A program made the translations under genes and the position numbers. A stretch of DNA of 64,000 nt from Clostridiales bacterium (GTDB taxonomy: Bacteria; Bacillota; Clostridia; Peptostreptococcales; Anaerovoracaceae): the NCBI GenBank assembly GCA_022773945.1, contig JALFNS010000046.1, forward strand, positions 1 to 64,000, read 5' to 3'. Below, in pieces: positions 35,759 to 45,023 of this stretch. Every line of letters starts with the position of its first letter. The first letter of the stretch is position 1. Below the pieces are notes generated by a model. That model was not told where the DNA came from. It searched no databases and saw nothing but the letters and a program-made list of their open reading frames with translations.

Positions 35759-37117
35759 ATGGAAATAAGCAACGACATGATGCTGGAGGTAATCTCCGGG
35801 CTGATTGTCATAGACAAGACAGGCAAAGTCGTGTATCTTAATGAAGCCTGTGCCGACTATATCAAGGTAAACAGAGAAAAATCCATAGGGAAGGACATAA
35901 ACGTTGTGTTCCCGCCTTCCACCATGAAGAAAATGCTGAAAGGCGATAAGCGATTCAACATCCAGTACTACTTCACCGAAGGTCGAATGAGCGCCAGCAG
36001 TCAGGTGCAGATCAGAAAGGATGGCGAAGTAATAGGTGTACTTGAGTATGACATGCTCGAGGAGGTTGAACAGCTCGACTTCTTCCTTGAAAGGTACTCC
36101 AGTGCCCTCAAGGAGGAAATTGCCTATTTCAGAGAACAGACCAGGAAATTTGCAGCTACCAAATATTCAATAAACAGTATAATCGGATCCAGCAGTAAAA
36201 TCCGTGACTTGAAGGAACAGATTGAAATTGCTGCCATGTCAACATCAACGGTTCTGATACAGGGAGAAACGGGAACCGGCAAGGAGCTTGTAGCTCATGC
36301 AATACACAATCTCAGTGCCAGGGCCTGTCATGATTTCGTTAAAGTGAATGGAAGCGGAATGGCTGAGAACCTCATAGAATCAGAGTTATTCGGATACGTG
36401 GAAGGGGCATTTACAGGAGCAAAGGCTAAAGGCAAGAAAGGTAAATTCGAACTGGCGGACAGAGGAACGCTGTTTCTGGACGAAATTAATCAGATGCCGA
36501 TGTCCATACAACCTAAGCTGTTGAGGGCTCTTCAGGAAGGTGAAATTTCTCCTGTGGGAAGCGAAGAGGATGTTCAGGTGGATGTGAGACTCATAACGGC
36601 ATCTAATCAGGATCTGGAGAAGCTCGTTGCCGAGAACAAGTTCAGAGCCGATCTCTTCTACAGACTCAATGTGTTTGTTGTTACGATACCTCCTCTCAGA
36701 GAAAGACTGGAGGATATACCGGAACTCGTGGAACACAAGGTGCAGGAGCTGAACAGAGAAATGGGCAAGAATATTGTCACCATTGAACCGGAAGTCTATG
36801 ATATGTTGACAGGCTATGACTGGCCCGGAAATATAAGAGAGCTGTATAACAGGGTAGAATCCGCCATGAACTATGTGCAGGGGGATACCTTGAAAAAAGC
36901 CCACTTCAATTTCAGGGTGGATAACAGCAGACTTAATATGGAAGCTCTGAAGAAGAATGACAATCCTATTGAAGCCATAAAACGTGAGGCTGAACGGAAG
37001 CTGATCAACGAAACCTTGTCCATGTTTGACAACAACAAGACACAGGCGGCAAAATATCTGAAAATTTCCAGACCTCTTCTTTACCAAAAGATGAAGCGGC
37101 TGGGTATTGAGGAGTAA
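35759..37117 (+). CDS. PAS-AAA+-Fis sigma-54 activator
   Basis: A 452-residue enhancer-binding protein. Residues 8-110 form a PAS sensor (LIVIDKTGKVVYLNEACADYI). The AAA+ domain has Walker A GETGTGKE, the sigma-54 loop GAFTGA, Walker B LFLDEINQMP and RADLFYRLNVFVV. The C-terminus is a Fis helix-turn-helix (TQAAKYLKISRPLLYQKMKRL). The N-terminal sensor replaces a receiver, so it responds directly to a ligand, as RocR/PrdR-type activators do. GAGGT precedes the ATG. The perfect -24/-12 promoter and paired inverted repeats between it and the next gene make 37354-40613 its probable target. Confidence 0.93.
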   Translation: MEISNDMMLEVISGLIVIDKTGKVVYLNEACADYIKVNREKSIGKDINVVFPPSTMKKMLKGDKRFNIQYYFTEGRMSASSQVQIRKDGEVIGVLEYDMLEEVEQLDFFLERYSSALKEEIAYFREQTRKFAATKYSINSIIGSSSKIRDLKEQIEIAAMSTSTVLIQGETGTGKELVAHAIHNLSARACHDFVKVNGSGMAENLIESELFGYVEGAFTGAKAKGKKGKFELADRGTLFLDEINQMPMSIQPKLLRALQEGEISPVGSEEDVQVDVRLITASNQDLEKLVAENKFRADLFYRLNVFVVTIPPLRERLEDIPELVEHKVQELNREMGKNIVTIEPEVYDMLTGYDWPGNIRELYNRVESAMNYVQGDTLKKAHFNFRVDNSRLNMEALKKNDNPIEAIKREAERKLINETLSMFDNNKTQAAKYLKISRPLLYQKMKRLGIEE

Positions 37118-37124
37118 GTTTTCA

Positions 37125-37249
37125 CTTACAGTGTAAGTGTACGCTTACGTTGATTCGTTAGAGTGCGAAAACGTTGATTAACAGGGGAATTTTATAAATT
37201 ATCAGATAAATACAACAGCATGTGTAAGTGTAAACTTACGCATGCTGTT
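37125..37249 (+). promoter_or_regulatory. Two enhancer-type inverted repeats (UAS)
   Basis: GTAAG-TGTACG-CTTAC at 37133-37148 and GTAAG-TGTAAA-CTTAC at 37224-37239 share a 16-bp pattern; a further CTTAC at 37124-37128 makes an overlapping third site. The second repeat sits inside larger arms CAACAGCATG / CATGCTGTTG, which could also fold as a terminator for the activator gene. Distances of about 145 and 55 bp to the -24 box suit looping activation. Confidence 0.75.
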
Positions 37250-37292
37250 GTCTTTGATATCCGAAAGTCTTGAATTTTGCGACTTTTCAATT

Positions 37293-37307
37293 TGGCACGG
37301 GTGTTGC
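37293..37307 (+). promoter_or_regulatory. Sigma-54 (-24/-12) promoter
   Basis: TGGCACG-GGTG-TTGC matches the consensus fully, with GG and GC ten bases apart. It lies 46 bp before the amidohydrolase start and follows an AT-rich stretch. Confidence 0.92.
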
Positions 37308-37353
37308 TTTTCCTTCTGTCAGGAATTCATATTACGAAAGGAGGTAAAGCTAC

Positions 37354-38979
37354 ATGATATATGCCGATATGATAATAAGGAGCAACGCGATATTCGATTC
37401 GGTATCAGATGAGCCTTATGAAGGCGGAATTGCCATCAAAGACAACAAAATTCTTGATGTGTGTGAGGGAGATGAAGTAATCAAGTATGCGTCAAAGGAC
37501 ACGGAAGTACTGGTATTCAAAGATAAACTGGTTATGCCGGGGCTGATTGACGGGCACGACCATCTTTGGTGGGGCGCCGTGGCTGACAGCAGTCATGTGG
37601 TCAATCTGACTGAATCAAAATCTGAGGAAGAAGCCATTGAGATGATCAAGAAGTTTGCGGAAGAACATCCTGAGGAACCAAGAATAAGGGGATTTGGATG
37701 GTTTCCGGCAACGTGGAACGATGCACCACTGCCGACGAAGGCATCTCTGGATGAAGCGGTGCCTGACAGACCGGCCTATATGAACTGTGCGGACGCTCAT
37801 ACTGCATGGCTGAACACGAAGGCTCTTGAGGAATCGGGTTACAGGGCAGATATGGTAATGAAAGCAGGTTCCATAGGACTTGATGAGAATGGCGAAATGA
37901 ACGGCCTCATCTTCGAACCTGACGCACTGGAACTGGCGTGGAATAAATTCTATGATTTCCCTGACGACCAGATTGAGGAAATAATGAAAGATTTCATGTC
38001 GGGACTTGCCAAGCATGGAGTTACGGCATTATCCGAAATGAGTGCTGACGACTATGTTCCGTTTTATCATCACAGATACGAAATCTTCAAGAAGATGGCC
38101 GATGAAGGCTGGTTTACAAGCAGAGTTCATGCATACACCAAGTTCATGGGGATGACGGACTTCACAGAGTGCTGCAAGTGGACCGAGGAGTTTAATTCTC
38201 CTTATTTCAGAGTTTCAGGTGTTAAAGGCTTTCTTGACGGTGTGACGTCAACATATACGGGACTTACTCTGGAACCGTATGAGGACAGACCTGATACCTG
38301 CGGTATCGGAGTTCCGCTGGACACCCAGGAATCCTTAAATGCCAGCGTGGCAGCTGCAAACAAGGCTGGTTTACCGGTAAGAATACATTGTGTGTCTGAG
38401 GGAGCAGTACGAATGGCGTTAGATGCATTTGAAAACTCACTGAAGGTCAATGGTGAACATGGACTTGTGAACACGATAGAACATATTGAAATGTGTGATC
38501 CTATGGATATTCCTAGGTTTGAAGAGCTTGGAGTTGTTGCTTCAATGCAGGGTGAACATCTGCCTATGGAGCAGAATGAAAAACTTGTTCGTATGGGTGA
38601 AGAACGCTGCAGGTGGGAATGGCCATTCAAATCTCTTTTGCAATCAGGAGCGGATCTGGCATTCGGAACAGATTTCCCGGTTGTATTTTATAACCAGTGG
38701 CCGGGTATCTATGCTGCCGTATCCCGCAAAAACTACGATGGCACTATTGCCGGCGCTGATAACGGAGAAAAATTGACTCTCGCTCAGGCTATAAAAGCCA
38801 ATACCATTGGTTCGGCCCATGTTTACGGCAGAGATCATGAGATTGGCAGCCTTGAGAAGGGAAAGCTCGCGGATATTCTTGTATGTGACAGAAATCCGTT
38901 TGACGGACCTGTTGACGAAATAAAGGATGTTAAGGCTGTCCTGACCATTATGGACGGGAAGATAACATACAGCGCATAG
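37354..38979 (+). CDS. YtcJ-family amidohydrolase (module B)
   Basis: A 541-residue enzyme, paralogous to 30679-32295. The metal pair is in MPGLIDGHDHLWWG; other markers are GFGWFPATWNDAPLP, CADAHTAWLNTKALEESG, the RIHCVSEG and IEHIEMC histidines, and FGTDFPVVFYNQW with the catalytic Asp. The ribosome site AAAGGAGGT is strong. It leads an operon with an NhaC-type antiporter and a cysteine-rich small protein under the sigma-54 promoter at 37293. Likely a cytoplasmic hydrolase of an imported amide; substrate unknown. Confidence 0.9.
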   Translation: MIYADMIIRSNAIFDSVSDEPYEGGIAIKDNKILDVCEGDEVIKYASKDTEVLVFKDKLVMPGLIDGHDHLWWGAVADSSHVVNLTESKSEEEAIEMIKKFAEEHPEEPRIRGFGWFPATWNDAPLPTKASLDEAVPDRPAYMNCADAHTAWLNTKALEESGYRADMVMKAGSIGLDENGEMNGLIFEPDALELAWNKFYDFPDDQIEEIMKDFMSGLAKHGVTALSEMSADDYVPFYHHRYEIFKKMADEGWFTSRVHAYTKFMGMTDFTECCKWTEEFNSPYFRVSGVKGFLDGVTSTYTGLTLEPYEDRPDTCGIGVPLDTQESLNASVAAANKAGLPVRIHCVSEGAVRMALDAFENSLKVNGEHGLVNTIEHIEMCDPMDIPRFEELGVVASMQGEHLPMEQNEKLVRMGEERCRWEWPFKSLLQSGADLAFGTDFPVVFYNQWPGIYAAVSRKNYDGTIAGADNGEKLTLAQAIKANTIGSAHVYGRDHEIGSLEKGKLADILVCDRNPFDGPVDEIKDVKAVLTIMDGKITYSA

Positions 38980-39027
38980 CTAAAAAATGAATCTTTATTG
39001 TTTACAGTGTTGTAGAAGGAGGTTGTT

Positions 39028-40386
39028 ATGGACGGAACTTATGGCCTTATAAGTTTGATTCCGGTTGCAGTGGTTATTATCGTTGCAATTTGGACGAAAA
39101 GGTGTCTGGGAGCATTACTTTGCGGAACATTTGCGGCTGCCATTATTCTTTATAAGGGAAGCTGGTGGAGCGAATGGTTCTCGCATATACTCGGGGAGAT
39201 TGGCGGTTCAGCAGGGTATATCATCATGTTTGGTTTCTTCGGCGCGCTGATCAGATTACTTGACGAATCAGGTGCTGCGCTGGGATTTGCTGACATTGGA
39301 TCCAGGCTGGCAAATACGAAAAAGAAATCTTTAATCTTCACCTGGATTCTCGGTATAATTATCTTTGTCGAGGATTACCTGAATGCGCTTGGCGTTGGTG
39401 TTGCCATGAAATCACTGACGGACAAGAACAAAATATCTCGTGAATACCTTTCGTTTGTTGTAAATTCTACTGGTGCAGCTGTATGCGTACTGGTACCTTT
39501 CTCAACCTGGGGTGTTCTTTATACAAGCCAGATTGAAGAGACCGGACTTATTTCAGGAATGTCTTCGATAGCGGCCTATGCCCACGCAATACCATTTATG
39601 CTTTATTCGATAATTGCGGTTATCGTAACATTCTTATTCATAACGGGAGTAATTCCTCTCTTTGGACCTATGAAGAAGGCCGAGCTGAGAGTGCAGGAAA
39701 CAGGACGAGTATTCCCGGATTGGAAGTATGAAGGTGAGCAGGCAGATGAACTCGAGAACAAGGTTGAGGCCTGCAGCGCATGGAATTTTATTATACCAAT
39801 GCTGGTACTTATTGCAGTTGCGGTTCCTACAGGTGACATAACACTGGCAGTTATAATCGCAACTCTGGTTTGCGGAATTATGCTTGTTGCCCAGAAGATT
39901 ATAACAATCGGGCAGATGATGGATGGTATAGTAAATGGATTCAAGGACATGCTGTACGTTACAATGCTGGTTCTGGTTGCATTCTGTCTGGCAACATTAA
40001 ATGACGAGCTTGGCCTGACTCCGTTTGTAATCGACAGCGTAGCACCGATTATGAGTCCGAAGCTCTTACCGGTAATAGCATTTATTGTTGTAGCTGCTCT
40101 GTCATTTGCTACAGGATCATTCTGGGGTGTGGCAGCTATTTCGTTCCCGATTATTCTGCCGCTGGCACAGGCTCTGGACGTTAATCTGTTCCTGGCAATA
40201 GGAACCATTGCTGCAGCCACTTCTTTCGGAAGCCATGCATGCTTCTACTCAGATGCAGTTACCGTTACCTGTGCTGCGACGGGTATCAAGAACATCGATT
40301 ATGCGAAAACAGCAATTCCTCTTATTATGGTACCGTTTGTTCTTGCGATTGCGGCATATCTGGTTGTCGGAATTATTATGGGATGA
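39028..40386 (+). CDS. NhaC-type antiporter-family transporter (module B)
   Basis: A 452-residue membrane protein paralogous to 29299-30660. Conserved positions include GFFGALIRLLDESG, WILGIIIFVEDYLNALGVGVAM (Glu-Asp replacing the Asp-Asp of the paralogue) and SHACFYSDAVTVT. About 11 helices are evident. A ribosome site AGAAGGAGG precedes the ATG. It is second in the sigma-54 operon, whereas its paralogue is first in its operon, so the modules share parts but not layout. Confidence 0.85.
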   Translation: MDGTYGLISLIPVAVVIIVAIWTKRCLGALLCGTFAAAIILYKGSWWSEWFSHILGEIGGSAGYIIMFGFFGALIRLLDESGAALGFADIGSRLANTKKKSLIFTWILGIIIFVEDYLNALGVGVAMKSLTDKNKISREYLSFVVNSTGAAVCVLVPFSTWGVLYTSQIEETGLISGMSSIAAYAHAIPFMLYSIIAVIVTFLFITGVIPLFGPMKKAELRVQETGRVFPDWKYEGEQADELENKVEACSAWNFIIPMLVLIAVAVPTGDITLAVIIATLVCGIMLVAQKIITIGQMMDGIVNGFKDMLYVTMLVLVAFCLATLNDELGLTPFVIDSVAPIMSPKLLPVIAFIVVAALSFATGSFWGVAAISFPIILPLAQALDVNLFLAIGTIAAATSFGSHACFYSDAVTVTCAATGIKNIDYAKTAIPLIMVPFVLAIAAYLVVGIIMG

Positions 40387-40397
40387 TGGAGGTAATT

Positions 40398-40613
40398 ATG
40401 GCTAAACTACCATGGTGTCCGTGTAAGGATGAGACTTGTCCGTTTAACCCGGCAAATCATGATCAGGGATGTAATCTCTGTGTTGAGGATTCTCTGAAAT
40501 GCGGGGAAATTCCGAAATGCTTTTTTCTGAAGGTTACGGATAATGTTGACGGATTTGATGATTGGAGTTTTGAGCATTTTGCCAAGCTTGTAATTCAAGC
40601 ATCTGATAATTAA
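40398..40613 (+). CDS. Small cysteine-rich protein (DUF6485-like)
   Basis: A 71-residue protein with seven cysteines in WCPCKDETCPFN, GCNLCVEDSLKCGEIPKC and a conserved-looking aromatic tail (FDDWSFEHFAKLV). The arrangement suggests zinc or iron-sulfur binding and resembles DUF6485. GGAGGT precedes ATG 40398, 12 bp after the antiporter stop, so it is co-transcribed. Role unknown; possibly a metal chaperone or redox partner. Confidence 0.65.
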   Translation: MAKLPWCPCKDETCPFNPANHDQGCNLCVEDSLKCGEIPKCFFLKVTDNVDGFDDWSFEHFAKLVIQASDN

Positions 40614-40651
40614 TACAGGCAATTACCCGAAGCAGGAGTAGTTGCAGACAC

Positions 40652-40693
40652 ACTTCACCAAGTGTTTCTTTAACAGGAGATACTTGGTGAAGT
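40652..40693 (+). promoter_or_regulatory. Hairpin in the leader of the urease operon
   Basis: A perfect 12-bp inverted repeat (ACTTCACCAAGT, 40652-40663; ACTTGGTGAAGT, 40682-40693) with an 18-nt loop lies between the cysteine-rich gene and ureA. No T-run follows, so it is an operator (for the AraC regulator, perhaps) or a processing/attenuation hairpin rather than a classic terminator. No clear sigma-70 boxes were found between it and ureA. Confidence 0.5.
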
Positions 40694-40746
40694 TGCAATC
40701 TGGGTAAAACAAAGACTGATCCGTATACATTTAAGGAGGAAAATCA

Positions 40747-41106
40747 ATGAAGCTTTCAACAAAGGAACAGGAGCGGGTGCTGCTCTTCGGCGTGGCTGAG
40801 ATCTCCAGAAGGAGATGGAAGCGGGGCGTGAAGCTCAACTACATCGAAGCTTCATCCATTATCATGGATGAGCTGCTGGAGAGAGGCCGTGCCGGAACAA
40901 ACAACATAGGGGAGCTTATTGAAATAGGTTCACAGATTATAACAGCAGAGGACGTCATGGAGGGAACCGGGGCTCTGATGCCTTGCATAATGTTCGAAGT
41001 TCAGTTCCCTGACGGTAACAAACTGGTTACGGTTCATGACCCGATAAGGCTTGAGACCAGGGATGAGGCAATTCCTGTCAGCGAGCTTCTGTCCATGAAC
41101 TACTGA
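40747..41106 (+). CDS. ureA: Urease subunit gamma
   Basis: A 119-residue structural subunit. It keeps the gamma signatures MKLSTKEQERVLLF, RGVKLNYIEASSIIMDELLERGR, VMEGTGALMP and FPDGNKLVTVHDPI. The C-terminus is about 15 residues longer than the typical 100-residue protein. An AAGGAGG ribosome site precedes the ATG. It is first in ureABCEFGD; the product assembles with beta and alpha into the nickel enzyme in the cytosol. Confidence 0.95.
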   Translation: MKLSTKEQERVLLFGVAEISRRRWKRGVKLNYIEASSIIMDELLERGRAGTNNIGELIEIGSQIITAEDVMEGTGALMPCIMFEVQFPDGNKLVTVHDPIRLETRDEAIPVSELLSMNY

Positions 41107-41130
41107 TTCAGGCGAAAGGAAGGTTGAACT

Positions 41131-41502
41131 ATGACACATCCGATTGGAGAAATCATATACGGCGAAGGAGAAATAGTAATCAACGAAGGACGCGACACGA
41201 TAGATTTAGTTGTCACCAACACGGGGGACAGAACCATACAGGTCTGCTCCCACTACCACTTCTTCGAGGCCAACAACGCTCTCAGCTTCGACAGAGAGGC
41301 CGCCTTCGGCTACAGACTCGATATACCGGCCGGGTCGGCAGTTCGATTCGAGCCTGGTGAGGAGAAGAAGGTTCGACTCACAACCTTTGCAGGCGGCAGG
41401 AATCTCTACGGCTTCCAGGGATGGACCATGGGATGCGTGGACGACCCGCAGGTTAAGGCAAAGGCAATGGAAAACATGAGAAAGGCATTGAAGGAGGGCT
41501 AG
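41131..41502 (+). CDS. ureB: Urease subunit beta
   Basis: A 123-residue structural subunit: [18 protein letters not shown], the invariant [37 protein letters not shown] and GFQGWTMG match the beta family. It is close-packed, 24 bp after ureA and 2 bp before ureC. The length is near the 101-125 typical of bacteria. Confidence 0.95.
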   Translation: MTHPIGEIIYGEGEIVINEGRDTIDLVVTNTGDRTIQVCSHYHFFEANNALSFDREAAFGYRLDIPAGSAVRFEPGEEKKVRLTTFAGGRNLYGFQGWTMGCVDDPQVKAKAMENMRKALKEG

Positions 41503-41504
41503 TA

Positions 41505-43226
41505 ATGGCGGTAAAATTAACACATCAGGAATACTGCGAGCTTCACGGCCCGACAGTAGGCGACCGGATACATCTGGGGGATACCGGTCTCATAGCTGAA
41601 ATCGAGAAGGATTACTGCGCGGGACATTTCGGCGACGAGATGACCTGGGGCAGCGGCAAGACGGACAGAGACGGCATGGGGCAGAAGGCCGGAGATCCCG
41701 TTGAAGGGACGGACGTACTGGATGTTGTGGTAACCTGCGCCACGATTATGGACCCCGTAATAGGCATAGTCAAAGGCGATATAGGCATCAAGGACGGCAA
41801 AATCGTAGGAATCGGCAAATCGGGAAATCCGGACACCATGGATATAACACCCGGCCTGGTTGTAGGCGTGGGAACGGAAGAAGTATGTGCGGAGGGGCTC
41901 ATAGTCACTCCGGGAGGAATAGATGTGCACATACATTTCGAAAGTCCGGGACAGGCATGGGAGGCTCTCGCCAACGGTATTACAACAATGCTGGGCGGCG
42001 GTTCGGGGGCCAAGACCACGTCTGTTGAGACTCCGGGACCTGAGCATCTGAGAATGATGATTGCGGCTCATGAGGAGCTGCCTGTCAATGCGGGCTTTAT
42101 AGCCAGAGGAAATTCCAGCCTGCCTGAGGCCATCGCGGAACAGGCCAGGGCAGGAGCCATGGGCATGAAGATACATGAGGACTTTGCGGCTACGCCGGAG
42201 GTTATAAGAACGTGCCTGGATGTTGCCGACGAATACGACTTCCAGGTTCAGATTCACACGGACACCCTTAACGAATCGGGATTTGTGGAGGATACGATAG
42301 CCGCCTTCGGAGGAAGAACCATACACACATACCATTCGGAGGGAGCAGGCGGCGGACACGCACCGGACCTCCTCAAGGTTGTGGGAGAACCGAATGTCAT
42401 TCCGTCCTCGACAAACTGCACGAACCCGTACACGGTCAACACCATTGCGGAGCATCTGGACATGATAATGACGGTGCACGGACTCAACCCTAACCTGCCG
42501 GAGGACGTGGCCTTTGCAGGATCAAGGATAAGAGGAGAGACCATCGCGGCGGAGGATGTGCTCCACGACATGGGGGCGATATCCATACACGGCTCCGATT
42601 CCCAGGGAATGGGGCGTGTCGGCGAGACGGTTCTCAGAACGTGGCAGCTGGCATCGAAGATGAAAAAGCAGAGAGGGCCGCTTCCTGAAGAGACGGGAGA
42701 CAACGACAATCAGAGAATTCTCAGATACCTGGCCAAGTACACGGTGAACGCGGCGAAGGTTTACGGTATAGATGAATATGTGGGATCCCTGCAGCCGGGA
42801 AGGCTGGCGGATTTCTGCGTCTGGGACCCCTGCTTCTTCGGGGCCAAGCCGTGGCTCTGCTTCAAGAGCGGACAGAATGTGTACTCCGCGTCGGGAGACA
42901 CGAACGCCTGCATAGAAGTGGCGGAACCGATGCTTTACAGACGCCAGTATGCGAGCCTGGGTATCGACAACTCTCATTTGAGCAAAATCTTCGTGTGCCA
43001 GGCGGCAATAGACGATGGAATAGAGGAGAAGATTCCTCATTCGAAGGGCAAGTTCCTGCCTGTCAGGAACACGAGAAATCTGACAAAGAAGGACATGGTC
43101 CGCAACGATTATCTGCCTGATATCACTGTGGATCCGGAAACCTACAAGGTATATGTGGACGGCGAGCATATCACGTGTGAACCGGCGGAAGAAGTGTGCC
43201 TCTGTCAGAAATATTTCTTCAGATAA
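41505..43226 (+). CDS. ureC: Urease-type alpha subunit with altered active-site flap
   Basis: A 573-residue catalytic subunit. Nickel ligands align as His142 and His144 (GGIDVHIHF), carbamylated Lys222 (GMKIHEDF), His251, His277 ([12 protein letters not shown]) and Asp365 ([12 protein letters not shown]); His224 also remains. In the mobile flap, canonical MVCHHL reads MTVHGL: Val324 replaces the cysteine equivalent to Klebsiella Cys319, while the catalytic His is kept as His325. The loop after TTMLGGGSG is about three residues shorter than usual, and FICPQQ becomes FESPGQ. Mutants lacking Cys319 in classic ureases retain partial activity, so this can still be a urease, but another amide substrate is possible. 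Confidence 0.9.
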   Translation: MAVKLTHQEYCELHGPTVGDRIHLGDTGLIAEIEKDYCAGHFGDEMTWGSGKTDRDGMGQKAGDPVEGTDVLDVVVTCATIMDPVIGIVKGDIGIKDGKIVGIGKSGNPDTMDITPGLVVGVGTEEVCAEGLIVTPGGIDVHIHFESPGQAWEALANGITTMLGGGSGAKTTSVETPGPEHLRMMIAAHEELPVNAGFIARGNSSLPEAIAEQARAGAMGMKIHEDFAATPEVIRTCLDVADEYDFQVQIHTDTLNESGFVEDTIAAFGGRTIHTYHSEGAGGGHAPDLLKVVGEPNVIPSSTNCTNPYTVNTIAEHLDMIMTVHGLNPNLPEDVAFAGSRIRGETIAAEDVLHDMGAISIHGSDSQGMGRVGETVLRTWQLASKMKKQRGPLPEETGDNDNQRILRYLAKYTVNAAKVYGIDEYVGSLQPGRLADFCVWDPCFFGAKPWLCFKSGQNVYSASGDTNACIEVAEPMLYRRQYASLGIDNSHLSKIFVCQAAIDDGIEEKIPHSKGKFLPVRNTRNLTKKDMVRNDYLPDITVDPETYKVYVDGEHITCEPAEEVCLCQKYFFR

Positions 43227-43229
43227 GGT

Positions 43230-43712
43230 GTGACAGATATGATAGTTGAGAAAATCATCGGGAATCTCCGTGAACGGGACAAGGAGAGCAGAACCATAGA
43301 TCCCGTATTCATGGATCATTACGATATGACAAGACCTCATCAGAAGGTCAGGTCCGAATCCGGTGAAGCGATTGCCATATCCCTGGAGCAGGGCGAAAGC
43401 CTGGCTCCGGGGGATGTGCTCTATGAGGACGAGGACAGGGTGATAGCTGTGGAGCTGCTTCCGGAGGACGTGCTCAGGATAATGCCCCGGGGAAATATCC
43501 AGTGGGCGCGGGCCGCATTCAATATCGGAAACATGCATCAGGCGGCCTACCTGCACGAGGACTGCATTCTGGTGGCATACGATGCCATACTGGAGGGGAT
43601 TATCGGGAAGCTTGGAATAAGCTGTGAGAGGATTACCTGTCCTCTCGACGGAATCAGAGCCAATGCATCGCAGAGTCACCATCACCATCACGGAGAGCAT
43701 CACCATGGATAA
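43230..43712 (+). CDS. ureE: Urease accessory protein UreE (nickel chaperone)
   Basis: A 160-residue metallochaperone that delivers nickel to the UreDFG-apoenzyme complex. The N-terminal peptide-binding part and the metal-binding GNMHQAAYLHEDCILVAYD region are recognisable. The C-terminal tail is histidine-rich ([14 protein letters not shown]), a nickel-storage feature of some UreE proteins. It follows ureC by 3 bp and overlaps ureF by 8 bp. Confidence 0.93.
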   Translation: MTDMIVEKIIGNLRERDKESRTIDPVFMDHYDMTRPHQKVRSESGEAIAISLEQGESLAPGDVLYEDEDRVIAVELLPEDVLRIMPRGNIQWARAAFNIGNMHQAAYLHEDCILVAYDAILEGIIGKLGISCERITCPLDGIRANASQSHHHHHGEHHHG

Positions 43713-44388
43713 GAAAAAGCTCTATGCGCTTTATCAGATAAACGGCGGCACCTTTCCCACCGGCGGATTCAGTCAGTCATGGGGACTTGAAACCTACGTG
43801 GCGGAGGGAGAAATCGATGATGCGGATGCCTTCAACGAGTTTCTGCACACATACATTCTCCACTGCACGGGCATGTGCGAAGGTCCGATAATACTTCGTG
43901 CATATGAACTGGCGGAGCCGCTGCAGGCCGGCGAACTGCGCGAGCTCGAGCAGCTGTCGAATGCATCCAGAGTCACACGCGAGAGCAGGGAGGCCGGTCT
44001 GAGAATGGGCAAAGCCTTCTTCAGGATAATGGCTCCCATACTCGAGGATTCACGGCTTGACGAAATCGAGGAAATATTTACCGGCAAGGATGTGAGCTAT
44101 CCTGTAATCTACGGCATAGTTTGCAGACTGCTGGACATAGAGGCCGAGGAGGCGCTGCGGGCGTATGTCTACAGCGCCGCGAGTACTCTGGTGCAGAGCG
44201 CTGTGAAGCTTGTGCCTCTGGGTAATACGGAAGCTCAGGAAGTGCTCTTCCGGGCGGCGGATGTAATGGAGAAGGCGGTGGAGCTGGCCGCAGAGACTCC
44301 AATAGATGAAATCACCAATTTCTGTCCGGGGACAGATATAGCCGGGCTGAGGCACGAGAGCCTGCCTGTGAGATTGTACATGTCATAA
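43705..44388 (+). CDS. ureF: Urease accessory protein UreF
   Basis: A 227-residue helical accessory protein that gates GTPase UreG during nickel insertion. [23 protein letters not shown] is the family start, followed by [17 protein letters not shown] and [33 protein letters not shown] 43705 with CGGAGAG upstream lies inside the His-tail codons of ureE; longer starts are not supported. Confidence 0.94.
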   Translation: MDKKKLYALYQINGGTFPTGGFSQSWGLETYVAEGEIDDADAFNEFLHTYILHCTGMCEGPIILRAYELAEPLQAGELRELEQLSNASRVTRESREAGLRMGKAFFRIMAPILEDSRLDEIEEIFTGKDVSYPVIYGIVCRLLDIEAEEALRAYVYSAASTLVQSAVKLVPLGNTEAQEVLFRAADVMEKAVELAAETPIDEITNFCPGTDIAGLRHESLPVRLYMS

Positions 44389-44405
44389 ATTTCGGGAGAA
44401 CAGAT

Positions 44406-45017
44406 ATGAGAAAACCGGTAAAAATAGGCGTCGGAGGACCTGTGGGATCAGGCAAGACGGCGCTCATCGAGAAACTGTGTAAGGCTTTGCGCGACGATTA
44501 TGAGATAGGTGTAGTTACGAACGATATATTCACGAAGGAGGACGCCCTCATTCTCACTCGGGCTCAGGCGCTGCCCGAGGAGAGAATCATAGGAGTCGAG
44601 ACGGGAGGCTGCCCTCACACTGCCGTGAGAGAAGACATCTCCATGAACCTTGATGCCATCGACACCCTCAAGGACAGGTTCGACAACCTTGATATTATTT
44701 TCGTGGAGAGCGGAGGAGACAACCTGGCTGCCACCTTCAGCCCGGAGCTTGTGGACGGCCTCATCTTCGTTATAGACGTTGGCGAAGGAGAGAAAATACC
44801 GCGCAAAGGCGGTCCGGGGATAACCAGGTCCGATCTTCTCGTCATCAACAAGATAGATATAGCTGAGTATGTTCATGCCAGTCTGGAGGTAATGGACAGG
44901 GACACGCGCGTGCAGCGCGGTGACAAGCCCTACGTGTTTACCGATCTCTACAGAGGCGAGGGGCTGGATGATGTAATCAGATGGATAAGAGAAGACATGC
45001 TCTTCGAAGGAATGTAG
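44406..45017 (+). CDS. ureG: Urease accessory GTPase UreG
   Basis: A 203-residue SIMIBI-class GTPase. P-loop [15 protein letters not shown] at the N-terminus, the nickel-binding Cys-Pro-His in [14 protein letters not shown], switch region FVESGGDNL, and base-recognition NKIDIAEYV are all present. GTP hydrolysis drives nickel insertion. Length is typical. It is 17 bp after ureF and 6 bp before ureD. Confidence 0.97.
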   Translation: MRKPVKIGVGGPVGSGKTALIEKLCKALRDDYEIGVVTNDIFTKEDALILTRAQALPEERIIGVETGGCPHTAVREDISMNLDAIDTLKDRFDNLDIIFVESGGDNLAATFSPELVDGLIFVIDVGEGEKIPRKGGPGITRSDLLVINKIDIAEYVHASLEVMDRDTRVQRGDKPYVFTDLYRGEGLDDVIRWIREDMLFEGM

Positions 45018-45023
45018 CGTGCT

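Noticed and set aside
41517..43706. Minus-strand frames of 320 and 394 codons opposite ureC
   Set aside because: Shadows due to the GC-rich codon use of ureC; no domain or ribosome site.
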